From positions 248,001 through 312,000 of the forward strand of contig NZ_JACIBV010000002.1 in NCBI RefSeq assembly GCF_014195505.1: a stretch of 64,000 bases of DNA, given 5' to 3'. How positions within the stretch are numbered: the first letter of the stretch is position 1; each line of letters starts with the position of its first letter. Shown here in pieces: positions 17,405-25,372 of this stretch. This stretch comes from Nonomuraea dietziae (lineage in GTDB: Bacteria > Actinomycetota > Actinomycetes > Streptosporangiales > Streptosporangiaceae). The position numbers and the translations under genes were made by a program. The notes under the pieces were generated by a model, which saw only the letters and a list, made by a program, of their open reading frames with translations, ran no database searches and was not told where the DNA came from.

Positions 17405-17524
17405 GAAGGCCTCCTGTTGGCGGAGCGGTTCCTAGACAGCTCCACTCCACAACCGGAGGCCTTCGTCATCGCAGATTCAGACCATGTCGTCACACAATCT
17501 CAACCAACCTGCCTGGGCAGTACA
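16411..17524 (-). mobile_element. IS481-family insertion sequence (1114 bp)
   Basis: Terminal inverted repeats are 16411-16431 (TGTACTGCCCAGGGACGTTGG) and 17504-17524 (its complement with two mismatches). The element carries one intact transposase. It is flanked on the left by CCTAGA (16405-16410). A second CCTAGA lies at 17558-17563, beyond an extra copy of the left end. Known IS481 elements prefer NCTAGN targets. Confidence 0.9.
17403..17466. repeat. Fold-back repeat upstream of IS481 transposase
   Basis: ACGAAGGCCTCC at 17403-17414 is perfectly complementary to GGAGGCCTTCGT at 17455-17466, with a 40-base loop. It spans the leader just before the transposase start, so it could limit translation from outside transcripts. 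That role is an inference. Confidence 0.6.
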
Positions 17525-17526
17525 GA

Positions 17527-17557
17527 TGTACTGCCCAGGGACGTTGGTCCCAGCACA
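17527..17557. repeat. Extra IS481 left-end copy, 2 bp from IS end
   Basis: Two bases (GA) after the IS481 right end, TGTACTGCCCAGGGACGTTGG is repeated at 17527-17547, identical to the left terminus. Ten more bases (TCCCAGCACA) follow before CCTAGA. This looks like the remains of a head-to-tail junction. Confidence 0.75.
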
Positions 17558-17558
17558 C

Positions 17559-17846
17559 CTAGAGCCCTGCTGGCGTCCGGGTCCTGTCCGACACCAGCGG
17601 CTCCCGCATCTCCATCTCCTCGCGGCTCGTAACATGAACCTCCTCGATCCGGAGCGCCACCCCGAGCGCGAAGAACGTCGGCGCCCACTGGCCAACGTAG
17701 AGCCCCCACCTGTCAGCCCGGTCGATACCGGCCGGCTCCATGTTCTTGGAAACCAGCCACGACGCTACCGAGGCGCCGATGGACGCGATACCCGCCGCGT
17801 ACATGAGCGACGACTTGACGCCCATCTTGTGCAGAGTGCCGATCAC
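17559..17846 (-). CDS. Small membrane protein
   Basis: A 95-residue protein. GTG at 17846 is preferred as the start because GGGGGGAA lies four bases upstream; ATG at 17825 (MGVKSSLMYAAG) is the alternative. Residues about 10-32 and 50-70 (MYAAGIASIGASVASWLV; WGLYVGQWAPTFFALGVALR) are membrane helices, giving a two-pass protein. Function unknown. It follows the gene ending at 17900 by 53 bp and is probably co-transcribed. Its stop lies in the CCTAGA that borders the IS481 remnant, so the insertion may have altered the original C-terminus. Confidence 0.65.
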   Translation of the reverse strand: MIGTLHKMGVKSSLMYAAGIASIGASVASWLVSKNMEPAGIDRADRWGLYVGQWAPTFFALGVALRIEEVHVTSREEMEMREPLVSDRTRTPAGL

Positions 17847-17899
17847 GGTTCCCCCCGTTGTGTGACGGTCTGCCCTGCTTACCCCCGGCTTGATAAGCG

Positions 17900-18337
17900 T
17901 CACGACCCAGCGCCCGGTTTTGCCACCTCTTGGCCAGACCGCTGGCAGGCTGAGCAGGCTGACCCATGACCGATGACGTCGCCATCGTCAGGGCTCTCCT
18001 GGCGCGGATCAGCGCCGCCGCCGGTGGACTTCGGTGGTGACGACGAAGTCTTCGTCTGGTTACCGTCGCCATCCCAGGTGTCGCAGCCTTCCGTCTTCCC
18101 GAGCAGTGCGCTCAGTTCCTCCCACGACGGACGTGCCACGAACCGGTCGAGGGGATCATCGCGGCCGAGAGCAACCTTCCTAGTGGCGTTGATGAAGTCC
18201 AACCGTCGCGCCCCAAGCCCTACGCGCGCAGCAGCCCACTCCTCCTCAGAACTCACGGCACCGACATCGATCGACGTGCTAATCCGCCAAATCTCCGCAT
18301 CGAGACGTTGAGCCAAGCGCACCAGATCGGAACGCAC
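17900..18337 (-). CDS. Hypothetical hydrophilic protein
   Basis: A 145-residue protein from GTG at 18337, chosen because GGAAAGG lies five bases upstream (the frame is open further upstream). Residues 1-90 are helical and charged (LVRLAQRLDAEIWRISTSID; VARPSWEELSALLGKTEGC). The C-terminal 55 residues are low-complexity, rich in Ser, Pro, Asp and Gly, and probably disordered. No family recognised. Confidence 0.55.
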   Translation of the reverse strand: MRSDLVRLAQRLDAEIWRISTSIDVGAVSSEEEWAAARVGLGARRLDFINATRKVALGRDDPLDRFVARPSWEELSALLGKTEGCDTWDGDGNQTKTSSSPPKSTGGGADPRQESPDDGDVIGHGSACSACQRSGQEVAKPGAGS

Positions 18338-18765
18338 TGAGCCCTTTCCAACCTGCTCGTGCTCGCCGCCTGCGCATCGGGAAAGCACGACGATCTGGCC
18401 AGCCGCGGCCGCTACGTGCGGCTCGGGGAAGAGACCTCCGCCCGAGTCACCGCTGAAGCCGACCCCATCCAACGCCGACGTCCCCGCTGAACTCGAGGGT
18501 CGTCGTCGCTCATGATCCGCACCGTAAGCAAATCGGGACCTTATTCGCAGAGTCCTGGATAACCGCAGGCCAGAAGCTACTTCGCTGGAAATTTCCTCGT
18601 TGCTACCGGGACCCCCTTCGCGCCGACCTGGCCAGAGGAGCGGTCCGGGGACGACCCGTACGCGCTCGACCACCTGATGGACGGACTGCGTTTTCCGGCG
18701 CGCCCAGCCCACGTGCGCGGCCTGTGCTCACCGGCCCCACCGGCATGAAGCTGCAAGCACGGCGA
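18338..18765. other. Gap with possible gene fragments
   Basis: Between 18345 and 18500 the minus strand has a coding-like stretch (GDSGGGLFPEPHVAAAAGQI) in frame with the downstream gene. Between about 18606 and 18744 the plus strand reads TGTPFAPTWPEERSGDDPYA followed by LDHLMDGLRFPARPAHVRGL. Neither has a convincing start, and neither matches a family I know, so they are recorded only as possible remnants. Confidence 0.3.
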
Positions 18766-19356
18766 CTACACCGCGGGCGTGGCCAGCTTCCTGGCGGCAC
18801 GCATGAGCGCTGCCCTGGCCGTGTCCGGAGTCGCCGGATCATCGGCGTGCATCATGCGCGCCATCTGCGGTACCGCGTACCACCAGCCCGCCAGGGCCAG
18901 GATGAGGAAGGCGAGGTCGGCGCCCGGCATGTCGTTGCTGATCAGGTTCGCCTGCTGTGCCCGGGTGAAGGCCGCGACCTTGGTGCGGTAGTAGTCGGTG
19001 CGGGATGCCTCGTCGGGCACCTCCGGGAGGTCGAGCAGGCCCTCCCACAACAGCAGCCGAGTCAGCTCGGGGTGTTCGGCGTGGTAGTCGTACACTGCGG
19101 CGGCGTACGCGGCGACGGCTTCCGGCCCGTCCAGATCGTTAAGCGGAACAGCGGCCGCGACCTTGTTCAGTTCGTCCGCGAGCACTGTGGCAAACAACTG
19201 GGATTTGTCGCCGAAGTAGGTGTACAGACGCTCCTTGTTGATCCCCGCCCGGCGGGCGATGCGCTCCATGGTGGTGCCACCGAGGCCGTGTGCGGCGAAC
19301 TCGGCGACTGCGGACTTTTTGAGCCTGCGTTTGGTCTCGGCGGTGTTCCAGGCCAT
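18766..19356 (-). CDS. TetR-family repressor
   Basis: A 196-residue protein from ATG at 19356 (MAWNTAETKRRLKKSAVAEF). The N-terminal HTH reads LGGTTMERIARRAGINKERLYTYFGDK (residues about 24-50). The C-terminal ligand domain includes WEGLLDLPEVPDEA and LALAGWWYAVPQM. An upstream in-frame ATG at 19419 exists, but it would read through the operator. It is divergent from an MFS exporter 86 bp away, with two dyads between, which is the classic efflux repressor layout. Confidence 0.92.
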   Translation of the reverse strand: MAWNTAETKRRLKKSAVAEFAAHGLGGTTMERIARRAGINKERLYTYFGDKSQLFATVLADELNKVAAAVPLNDLDGPEAVAAYAAAVYDYHAEHPELTRLLLWEGLLDLPEVPDEASRTDYYRTKVAAFTRAQQANLISNDMPGADLAFLILALAGWWYAVPQMARMMHADDPATPDTARAALMRAARKLATPAV

Positions 19357-19371
19357 GCCCGACAGCATATC

Positions 19372-19437
19372 CAACGCTTGCGTTGCGAATCTCCGGTTGC
19401 GCGCTAGAGTGGATCCCAACCCAAACGTTGGAGTTGG
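19372..19437. promoter_or_regulatory. Two operators between TetR and MFS genes
   Basis: CAACGCTTGCGTTG at 19372-19385 is a perfect dyad. A second one, CCAACCCAAACGTTGGAGTTGG, lies at 19416-19437 just before the MFS ribosome site. Both contain CAACG/CGTTG half-sites, as expected for two binding sites of one TetR dimer. Confidence 0.65.
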
Positions 19438-19442
19438 AGATC

Positions 19443-20639
19443 ATGTCCGTCACCTTGAGCGCATCGCACCCACCCACAGCCGAGCGAGGCACCACGCGGG
19501 CAGGCACTGTCTTCCTGCTCGTCAGCACCGCGCTGGTCGTACTCGTTCAGATGTACGTGTCCATCCCGCTTCACCAGCTCGTGGCCGCCGACCTCGGGTC
19601 CGCCGGGGTGACGGCCGCGCTGGGCGCCGGTTACTCATTCGCCTACGCCCTGGGGTTCCTCATCTACGGGCCGTTGTCGGATCACTACGGCCGGCGTCGC
19701 ATTCTGGTGTCCGGCCTCGCGGCTCTCACGATCGCGACGCTCGCGGTGAGCCTCGCTCCCTCGACAGGTGTCCTGGCCGTCTTACGAGCTGTACAGGGCC
19801 TGGCGGCCGCCACGTTCGCGCCGACGGCCCTGGCGTATCTCGGGGAGGCGCTGCCTCCTCGACGGCGTGCCATCGCGATCGGCGCCATTTCGGTCGCCTT
19901 CCTCACTGCGGGAATCCTCGGACAGCTGTTCGCTGCCGCCGTCGCGCCTGCCGCAGGGTGGCGCGGGACCTTCTTCCTCGGCGGCATCCTGCTCGCCGCC
20001 CATACCCTCGCAGCCTTCGCCATCATCCACGAACCCGACGGGGATCGGTCCCGCCAGCCTCTCCTGGCCCGCTACGCCGGGCTCGTCCGGTTCGCCGTCC
20101 GGCCCCGCTCCCTGCTCCTCGCTGTAGGGCATCTGGTCGTGCTGGGCGGTTTCGTCGGAATGTACAGCCTGCTTGGCCCGCACTTGGCCTCGGCCGGTCT
20201 CTCCGCTGCCGAAATCATGTTCGTTCGCGCCGCCGCCCTGCCGGCGATGTTCTGCTCGCTTCTCGCCGGGCCGATGGCCGCACGCCTCGGTCTGGCGCTT
20301 ACCGGGCTTATCGGCTTCATCCTCGCGGCCGCGGGTCTGGCGGCCGAGGCCGTACTGGGCGGCGCACTCGCGGGCCTTGTCGCCGCCAGTGTCATCTTCG
20401 TCACTGGAGTCGCCATCCTCGTCCCCACGATGATCACACTGTGGGGTGAAGCCGCGCATCCCGCTCGGGGCGGCGGGATGGCCGTCAACGGGTTCGTCCT
20501 TTTCCTCGGAGCCGGTCTGGGCTCCTATGCCATCGAGTTGCCGGGTGGGCTTGGCGGCGCGCTCGGCGTTGTGTCCGGGCTATACCTCGCCGCAGGCGCC
20601 ATCGTCTACGCAGCGTGCGCCATGAACCAGGACCGGTGA
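19443..20639 (+). CDS. MFS drug:H+ antiporter (DHA1 type)
   Basis: A 398-residue protein with about 12 hydrophobic segments. The antiporter signature between helices 2 and 3 reads GPLSDHYGRRRILVSG, and motif C-like glycines occur in FLTAGILGQLFAA. The start at 19443 has GGAGTTGGAGATC immediately upstream. It probably exports a small toxic compound across the inner membrane. It is divergent from and likely repressed by the TetR protein. The following secreted-protein gene starts 57 bp downstream. Confidence 0.92.
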   Translation: MSVTLSASHPPTAERGTTRAGTVFLLVSTALVVLVQMYVSIPLHQLVAADLGSAGVTAALGAGYSFAYALGFLIYGPLSDHYGRRRILVSGLAALTIATLAVSLAPSTGVLAVLRAVQGLAAATFAPTALAYLGEALPPRRRAIAIGAISVAFLTAGILGQLFAAAVAPAAGWRGTFFLGGILLAAHTLAAFAIIHEPDGDRSRQPLLARYAGLVRFAVRPRSLLLAVGHLVVLGGFVGMYSLLGPHLASAGLSAAEIMFVRAAALPAMFCSLLAGPMAARLGLALTGLIGFILAAAGLAAEAVLGGALAGLVAASVIFVTGVAILVPTMITLWGEAAHPARGGGMAVNGFVLFLGAGLGSYAIELPGGLGGALGVVSGLYLAAGAIVYAACAMNQDR

Positions 20640-20696
20640 CCACCCCGCGTCGTTTCCTGCGAGCCACGTCCGAATCACCGAGTGAGGAGTTGTTTC

Positions 20697-21467
20697 ATGT
20701 CTCGTCTAAATGCCGTCGTCCTCTCTGGGATCACCGTTGCCGTCCTCACTACCTCCGGAGCGGCATTTACCGCGATCAACCGCGACGACATCCCGCCGGC
20801 AGTCGCCGAGCCCAGGACCGGCCGACCTGAAGAGGCCATCCTGTCGCCCGCCACCGAACCTCCGACCGCCGACGTGAGCGGTGCCCGACGCCTGGAAGCC
20901 GACGCGCTGAAAGGTGCCGGTCTCCGCGTCCCCGGCGGATGGGAGATCGTCAGGGTGCGCGAGGAGCGGCACGACGACCGCGATGTCACCGTGATCCGCC
21001 ACCAGCCCGACAGTTACCGTCTCGGCGGCCCCCACACCAGCCTCGTCCTCGACGCCGACGGCACGATTCTCGGATTTACCCGCCTCGAGGACGGCAGTGA
21101 CGGTCCGCTCCCCACCGCACGTCGCGCCGAGGAGATCGCTCTACGCTTCCTGCGGCAGGTGGCACCGGGCCACGCCGAAGGGCTCAGCGTCAACTGGGTC
21201 GCGCAACACGCTGAGACCGTGACCCGGCCCGACGGCGCCACCGAGACGATCGCCGGCATAAAAGTGAAGATGCGCCACGACAACGGCCTCTACACCTGGG
21301 TCGTCGTCGGTCCCGATGAGACCGTGCTGACCTATGAGCGCGACATCACCTGGGACTCTGGCCGGGGACGCCGGGGCACCCAGATGTGGCTCCACGACTC
21401 CTGGATCGCCGCCCATGAGGGAACCGGCCCGCAACCCGACTCCCCGTACGCTCTCGCAACGTCGTGA
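20697..21467 (+). CDS. Exported protein, PepSY/YcdB-like
   Basis: A 256-residue protein from ATG at 20697, chosen for GAGGAG eight bases upstream. The N-terminus is a signal peptide or anchor (LNAVVLSGITVAVLTTSGAA). The body has DADGTILGFTRLEDG, ARRAEEIALRFLRQVAPGHA and YTWVVVGPDETVLTYERDI, a repeated beta-alpha pattern reminiscent of PepSY/YcdB domains. Function unknown; PepSY-like domains often modulate extracellular proteases. It is possibly co-transcribed with the MFS gene. Confidence 0.72.
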   Translation: MSRLNAVVLSGITVAVLTTSGAAFTAINRDDIPPAVAEPRTGRPEEAILSPATEPPTADVSGARRLEADALKGAGLRVPGGWEIVRVREERHDDRDVTVIRHQPDSYRLGGPHTSLVLDADGTILGFTRLEDGSDGPLPTARRAEEIALRFLRQVAPGHAEGLSVNWVAQHAETVTRPDGATETIAGIKVKMRHDNGLYTWVVVGPDETVLTYERDITWDSGRGRRGTQMWLHDSWIAAHEGTGPQPDSPYALATS

Positions 21468-21479
21468 CCCCTCCCGGGG

Positions 21480-21628
21480 ATGCTACGGCCAGGCGGCCGC
21501 CGGCGGTCTCGGCGCCAAGCCGGGCCGACGACCCAGAGCTATCGGCGATCTTGCCAGGTGACCGCGGGCGCCGAGCTCGTCCAGCAGGATCCGGTACAGC
21601 TTGGCCCACACCCTGGTGGTACTCCACT
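21480..21628 (-). pseudogene. IS5-family transposase scrap next to copy A
   Basis: The minus strand reads WAKLYRILLDELGARGHLAR, which matches the YRVLLDELGARGELDWSR block of a different IS5-group transposase. Similarity ends after about 20 residues. It lies immediately left of the terminus of IS5-like copy A, so that element may have inserted into this older IS. Confidence 0.45.
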
Positions 21629-22292
21629 GAGGCTTTTCCAAACCTGATCACACAGGTCAGCAGGAGCGGCGCCGGGACCGGTTGGCATGAGCAGAGGCTC
21701 CCGGTAAGACAGCAGTCGACCAAGATCCGATGCCTCTACCGGAGAGCCTCGTTGCTGTCTTATCGTGCCTCGATTCCGCTGTCCAATCACACCCTGATCC
21801 GCCTGGCTGGGCTCATCCGCACGCAGCGGGCCGAACGAGGCTGCCGGTGGCGGCGGTTGGACCCGGCTCAGCAAGCGCTGCTGGTCCTGGCCCATCTGCG
21901 TAACGGCGACACCTACGCACGCCTGGCCGCCGGCTTCGCCATCGGCACCACCACCGCCTGGCGCTACGTCCGCGAAAGCGTGGACCTCCTGGCTGCGCTG
22001 GCCGACGACGTGCACGCCGCCGCGGCGCGCGCGAGCCGGCTGGCCTACGCCAGCTTGGACGGCACCCTCATCCAGATCGACCGTCTGGCCGACGAGCGAC
22101 CGTACTACAGCGGGAAACACAAGCAGCATGTGCAACTGCTGGCCGATCCGGTGGACCGGCTGGTGTGGGCCTCACCGGCGCTGCCGCGCGGTGCACGACG
22201 TGAGTGCCGCTTGAACGGTCGGCCCGATCGACAGCCCTTTCCAGTGCTGGCGTGAAGACCTTCGCGGACAAGACATCCGATGGACGTAAGAG

Positions 22293-23413
22293 TCAAGTCG
22301 CGGTTGGGACGGTGGGTGGGAAGGCGAGTGTCTCGCTGTAGCGCAGACGCTTGTGGAGGCAGTGATAGAGGCAGCCGAGGAAGCGGTTGAACAGGTTGCG
22401 GAAGGCGGCGGCGTGTCCGTCGCCTGCGGCTCGTCGCCGGTCGTAGTGGGCACGAGCTCCGGGCGAGAGATTGAGTGCGGATAGGCCCCAGGTGAAGCCG
22501 ACGGCCGCGAGTCTGGCGTTTTTGATTCTGCGGCAGGAGACCGTGAGGCTGCGGCCGGAGGCCCGGGTGACCGGGGCTGATCCGACGAACGCTTTGAGGG
22601 ATCGGGCACTGGCGAAGCGGGTGCGATCGTCGCCGATCTCGGCCAGGATCCGCGCGCCGGCTTGGTCGGCGATGCCGCGGAAACTGGTGCGCCCATGGCC
22701 TGCTCGACGAGCGGGTCTTGGCGCAGGTGAGGGCGGCGGAAGATGGCGTGGAGTTCAGCGGCGACCTCCTCGACATGGCGCAGGCGGCCGGCCCTGCGCA
22801 GGGCTGCAGCGATTTTCACCTGGGAAACTTTGACGGCGGCTGCCGGAGTGGGGGCCAACTGCAGCAGGGCCCGGGTGAGTGGAGTGGCGAGGCTGCCGCT
22901 GCGATTGGCGGCCGCCTCGAGCATCGCCGGATAGTACTCACGTAACAGGGAGCGCGGTTCGTTGCCTGCACGGGTCCGTCGCCAGGTCGCGTCCTGGCAG
23001 GCGCGGGCAAGCACCTTGATCGAGCGGACGAGCTCGGTGTCTGCGGGCAGCGGCCGGTGGACGTGCGCGTCGGTGCGCAAGATGTTCGCCAGGACCATCG
23101 CGTCGGCGTGGTCGGACTTCTTGCCCGAGGCTGAGTGGCGTTCGCGATAACGGGCGACAGCCATGGGATTGATCGGGTAGATCTTCCGGCCAGCCGCACG
23201 AAGCGCGGCGACAAGCAGGCCGCGGGGTGTTTCGATCGCAACGGGAATCGGGGTCTGTGGGCTGTCGCCAGCCTCGGCAAGCATGGTGAGCAACTCGTTG
23301 AAGCCGTCGACGGTCTCGCTGATGCGTTGTTTGGCGATCAAGGCGCCGTTCTCGTCGACGAGGGCGATGTCGTGGTGTTTCTCGGCCCAGTCGATACCGC
23401 AGGTGATCTTCAA
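22293..23413 (-). pseudogene. IS110-family transposase with internal deletion
   Basis: The start is TTG at 23413 with GGAGG six bases upstream (KITCGIDWAEKHHDIALVDE). The N-terminal RuvC-like DEDD residues are visible in GIDWAEKHHD, AIETPRG and KKSDHADAMVLA. After LVEQAMG near 22692 the frame changes. The C-terminal Tnp20 part continues in another frame (TSFRGIADQAGARILAEIGD, GSAPVTRASGRSLTVSCRRI, FNRFLGCLYHCL) to the stop at 22293. About 40-50 codons are missing at the join. The active-site Ser region (RASG) is still present. Non-functional as it stands. Confidence 0.82.
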
Positions 23414-23753
23414 GCTCTGCCTCCGGTGTTGGCGTTGTCACTGATCAGTGCCCTGGCGGAACCACACGGCGCCCTAATGGAAAGGCTCTATGCCTGACAT
23501 CCGATGAGCCGTCCGTGATCCCAGCGACCATCGCGGCTCCCCGTCTTTGTTGAGGGCTCCACGCCCTGAGACAACCGAGGAATCCTCCGCGCTGGCGGGC
23601 TCGAACCACGGAACCGATCCAACCGCACGATTGGTCTGCGACACAGGAACGGGCACGGTCCAGGCGGCGGCCCCCGCCTTGTCTTGAGGCCTCTTCGGGC
23701 CGGGGATATCAAAGGAGTCCACCGTCCGGACTGAGCCCGTTCGGAACCCATTG
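23414..23753 (-). ncRNA. Candidate IS110 bridge-RNA leader
   Basis: This non-coding leader lies between the left end and the transposase start, where IS110-group elements encode the bridge RNA (established for IS621). It contains CATCGGATGTC (minus strand, 23496-23506), identical to the 11 bases at the right end of the element (22272-22282). CCATTAGGG (23472-23480) follows shortly after and resembles the left-end start CCAATGGG. Such copies are expected of donor-binding guides. RNA boundaries and folding are not determined. Confidence 0.5.
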
Positions 23754-24083
23754 GGGCTATCAAGGCGCGGGCGGCACCATCCGCACGCCGTTCAAGCGGC
23801 ATCGCCACCGTCCATGGCTGTCACGCGGGCAGCGAGAGGTCAACCGCTCGCATGCCCGTATCCGCGCCATCGGCGAGCGCGCCGTCGCGACCTTAAAGGC
23901 CTGGAAGGCCCTGACCAAACTGCGCTGCTGCCCGCATCGCGCGACCACGCTCGTGCAGGCGATCCTCGTGCTGCAACTCGTCGAAAAGGGCCGTTACCCA
24001 GGATGAAAAAGGCTCAATGGATCAAGGCAAGGCGGGGAGGTAGGCGGTTTGTGCGCCTTACCGAGAACCAGCTGTAAGACAAG

Positions 24084-24944
24084 GAGCCCTTTCCATCGTG
24101 ACGGCGCTGGTCACGATGGGTACGCGCAAAGCGGTGGCGGATGAGACGAGGCTCCCGATAAGACAGCAGTCGACCAAGATCCGATGCCCCAACCGGGAGC
24201 CTCGCTGCTGTCTTACCGTGCCTCGATTCCTCTGTCCAACCACACCCTCATCCGCTTGGCCGAACTCATCCGCACACGGCGCGCCGAAGGCCGCTCGCGG
24301 TGGCGGAAGTTAGACCCGGCTCGACAAGCTCTGCTGGTCCTGGCCCATCTGCGTAACGGCGACACCTACGCTCGCCTTGGCGCTGGCTTCGCCATCGGTA
24401 CCACCACGGCCTGGCGCTACGTCCGCGAAGGCGTGGACCTGCTGGCGGCGCCGGCCGAGAACGTGCACGCCGCCGTGACGCGCGCAGCCCAGCTGGCCTA
24501 CACCATCCTGGACAGCACCCTCATCCCGATCGACCGCCTCGCCGACGACTGGCCGACCTGGCTGGCCGGCTGGTGTGGGCCTCGCCTGCGCTGCCGGGCG
24601 CCACCCATGACGTGACCGCCGCTCGGACGGTCGGCCTGATCGACGCCTTGACCAGGGCCGGCGTCAAGACCTTCGCTCACAAGGGCTATCAAGGCGCCGG
24701 CGGCACGATCCGGACACCGTTCAAACGACATCGCCATCGGCCCGGGCTCTCCCGCAGCCAGCGAGACGTCAACCGCGCCCACGCCCGCATCCGGGCGATC
24801 GGTGAACGTGCCGTCGCGACCTTGAAGTCCTGGAAGGTGCTGACCAGGCTGCGCTGTTGCCCGCATCGCGCGACCGCACTCGTGCCGGCGATCCTCGTCC
24901 TGCAGCTCGTCGAAGAGGGCCGCCACCCAAGATGAAGTGGGCCC
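24084..24944 (+). mobile_element. IS5-like element copy B with broken transposase
   Basis: The left end (GAGCCCTTTCCATCGTGACGG) and a degenerate right end near 24944 bound about 861 bp. The transposase starts at ATG 24184 (MPQPGASLLSYRASIPLSNH), with HTH NGDTYARLGAGFAIGTTTAW and the first DDE Asp in DSTLIPIDRL. A deletion after ADDWPTW removes the YYSGKHKQHGVNVQ block and shifts frame. The rest (LVWASPALPGATHDVTAART, FAHKGYQGAGGTIRTPFKRH, to EEGRHPR) reads to 24935. It is the DDE_Tnp_4 type of the IS5 group. Inactive. Confidence 0.85.
24148..24214 (+). repeat. Interleaved inverted repeats around the IS start codon
   Basis: GAGGCTCCCG (24148-24157) pairs with CGGGAGCCTC (24194-24203), and AAGACAGCAG (24160-24169) pairs with CTGCTGTCTT (24205-24214). 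The order left1-left2-right1-right2 allows a pseudoknot or two mutually exclusive hairpins. The transposase ATG (24184) lies in the loop. The same arrangement occurs in copies A and C. Confidence 0.75.
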
Positions 24945-25372
24945 AGTTGGGTACCCAGAGCCCATACAAGAAGGCGCTTCGCGCCATCCTTCGGCTGTAG
25001 CGCTGGGGGCAGCGCCCCCAGCATCTCCGCATCCACGTGATGGATGCACAGGGAGGCGCGAAGCACCAAATGGCGATCATTACCAGAAAGAGAGTCACAG
25101 AGATGGCTTCAGAGCGACGTCCTGATGCTCTTTGCATCGCCCATAGATCGTTCTCGTTCGAAGGTCTTCAGCGGCTCTGGACTTGCGTGAGGAGTGATGC
25201 CTTTTCACCTTGTCTCATACGGCCCGCTGAGCGACGCTAGAGCGTATCTCTTCGGATCCGAGAAGGCTGCGCGCTCGATCAGAAGATCAGGCGTTTCGTG
25301 GATCGAAGTATTCCCCTGCTGATGATCCTTGTCCTAGTCAGCAGGATAGGGCGACGATGGCACAACGGGCAA
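24945..25372. other. Non-coding spacer with strong hairpins
   Basis: No gene is recognised. GGCGC-TTC-GCGCC (24973-24985) and the nine-base-pair hairpin GCTGGGGGC-AGC-GCCCCCAGC (25002-25022) stand close together, followed by lower-GC sequence. This may be a structured mobile scar or a terminator. 25100-25370 shows no coding signal. Confidence 0.4.

Larger units (their letters stand above)
22272..23753 (-). mobile_element. IS110-family element inserted in copy A
   Basis: Comparison with copies B and C places the insertion between GACCTTCGCGGACAA (ends 22271) and GGGCTATCAAGG (from 23754). The element is about 1.48 kb with no terminal inverted repeats and no long target duplication, as is usual for IS110. 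Read along the transposase strand, the junction bases fit a CT-like core. It contains a transposase relic and a leader of about 340 bp. Confidence 0.8.
21629..24015 (+). mobile_element. IS5-like element copy A, split by IS110
   Basis: The left end (GAGGCTTTTCCAAACCTGA at 21629) and right end (CAGGATGAAAAAGGCTC, ending 24015) match the ends of copies B and C. Without the IS110 insert the copy is about 905 bp, like copy C. The transposase starts near 21752 but carries several indels: an extra base near its start, loss of nine bases after KHKQH and a frameshift near 22190. The 3' half resumes at 23754 (GYQGAGGTIRTPFKRHRHRP... to VEKGRYPG). It is inactive. Confidence 0.8.

Noticed and set aside
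18345..18500. GDSGGGLF peptide suggesting a trypsin-like protease
   Set aside because: Only the Ser motif is present. There is no catalytic His or Asp block and no signal peptide, and the frame merges into an unrelated downstream gene.
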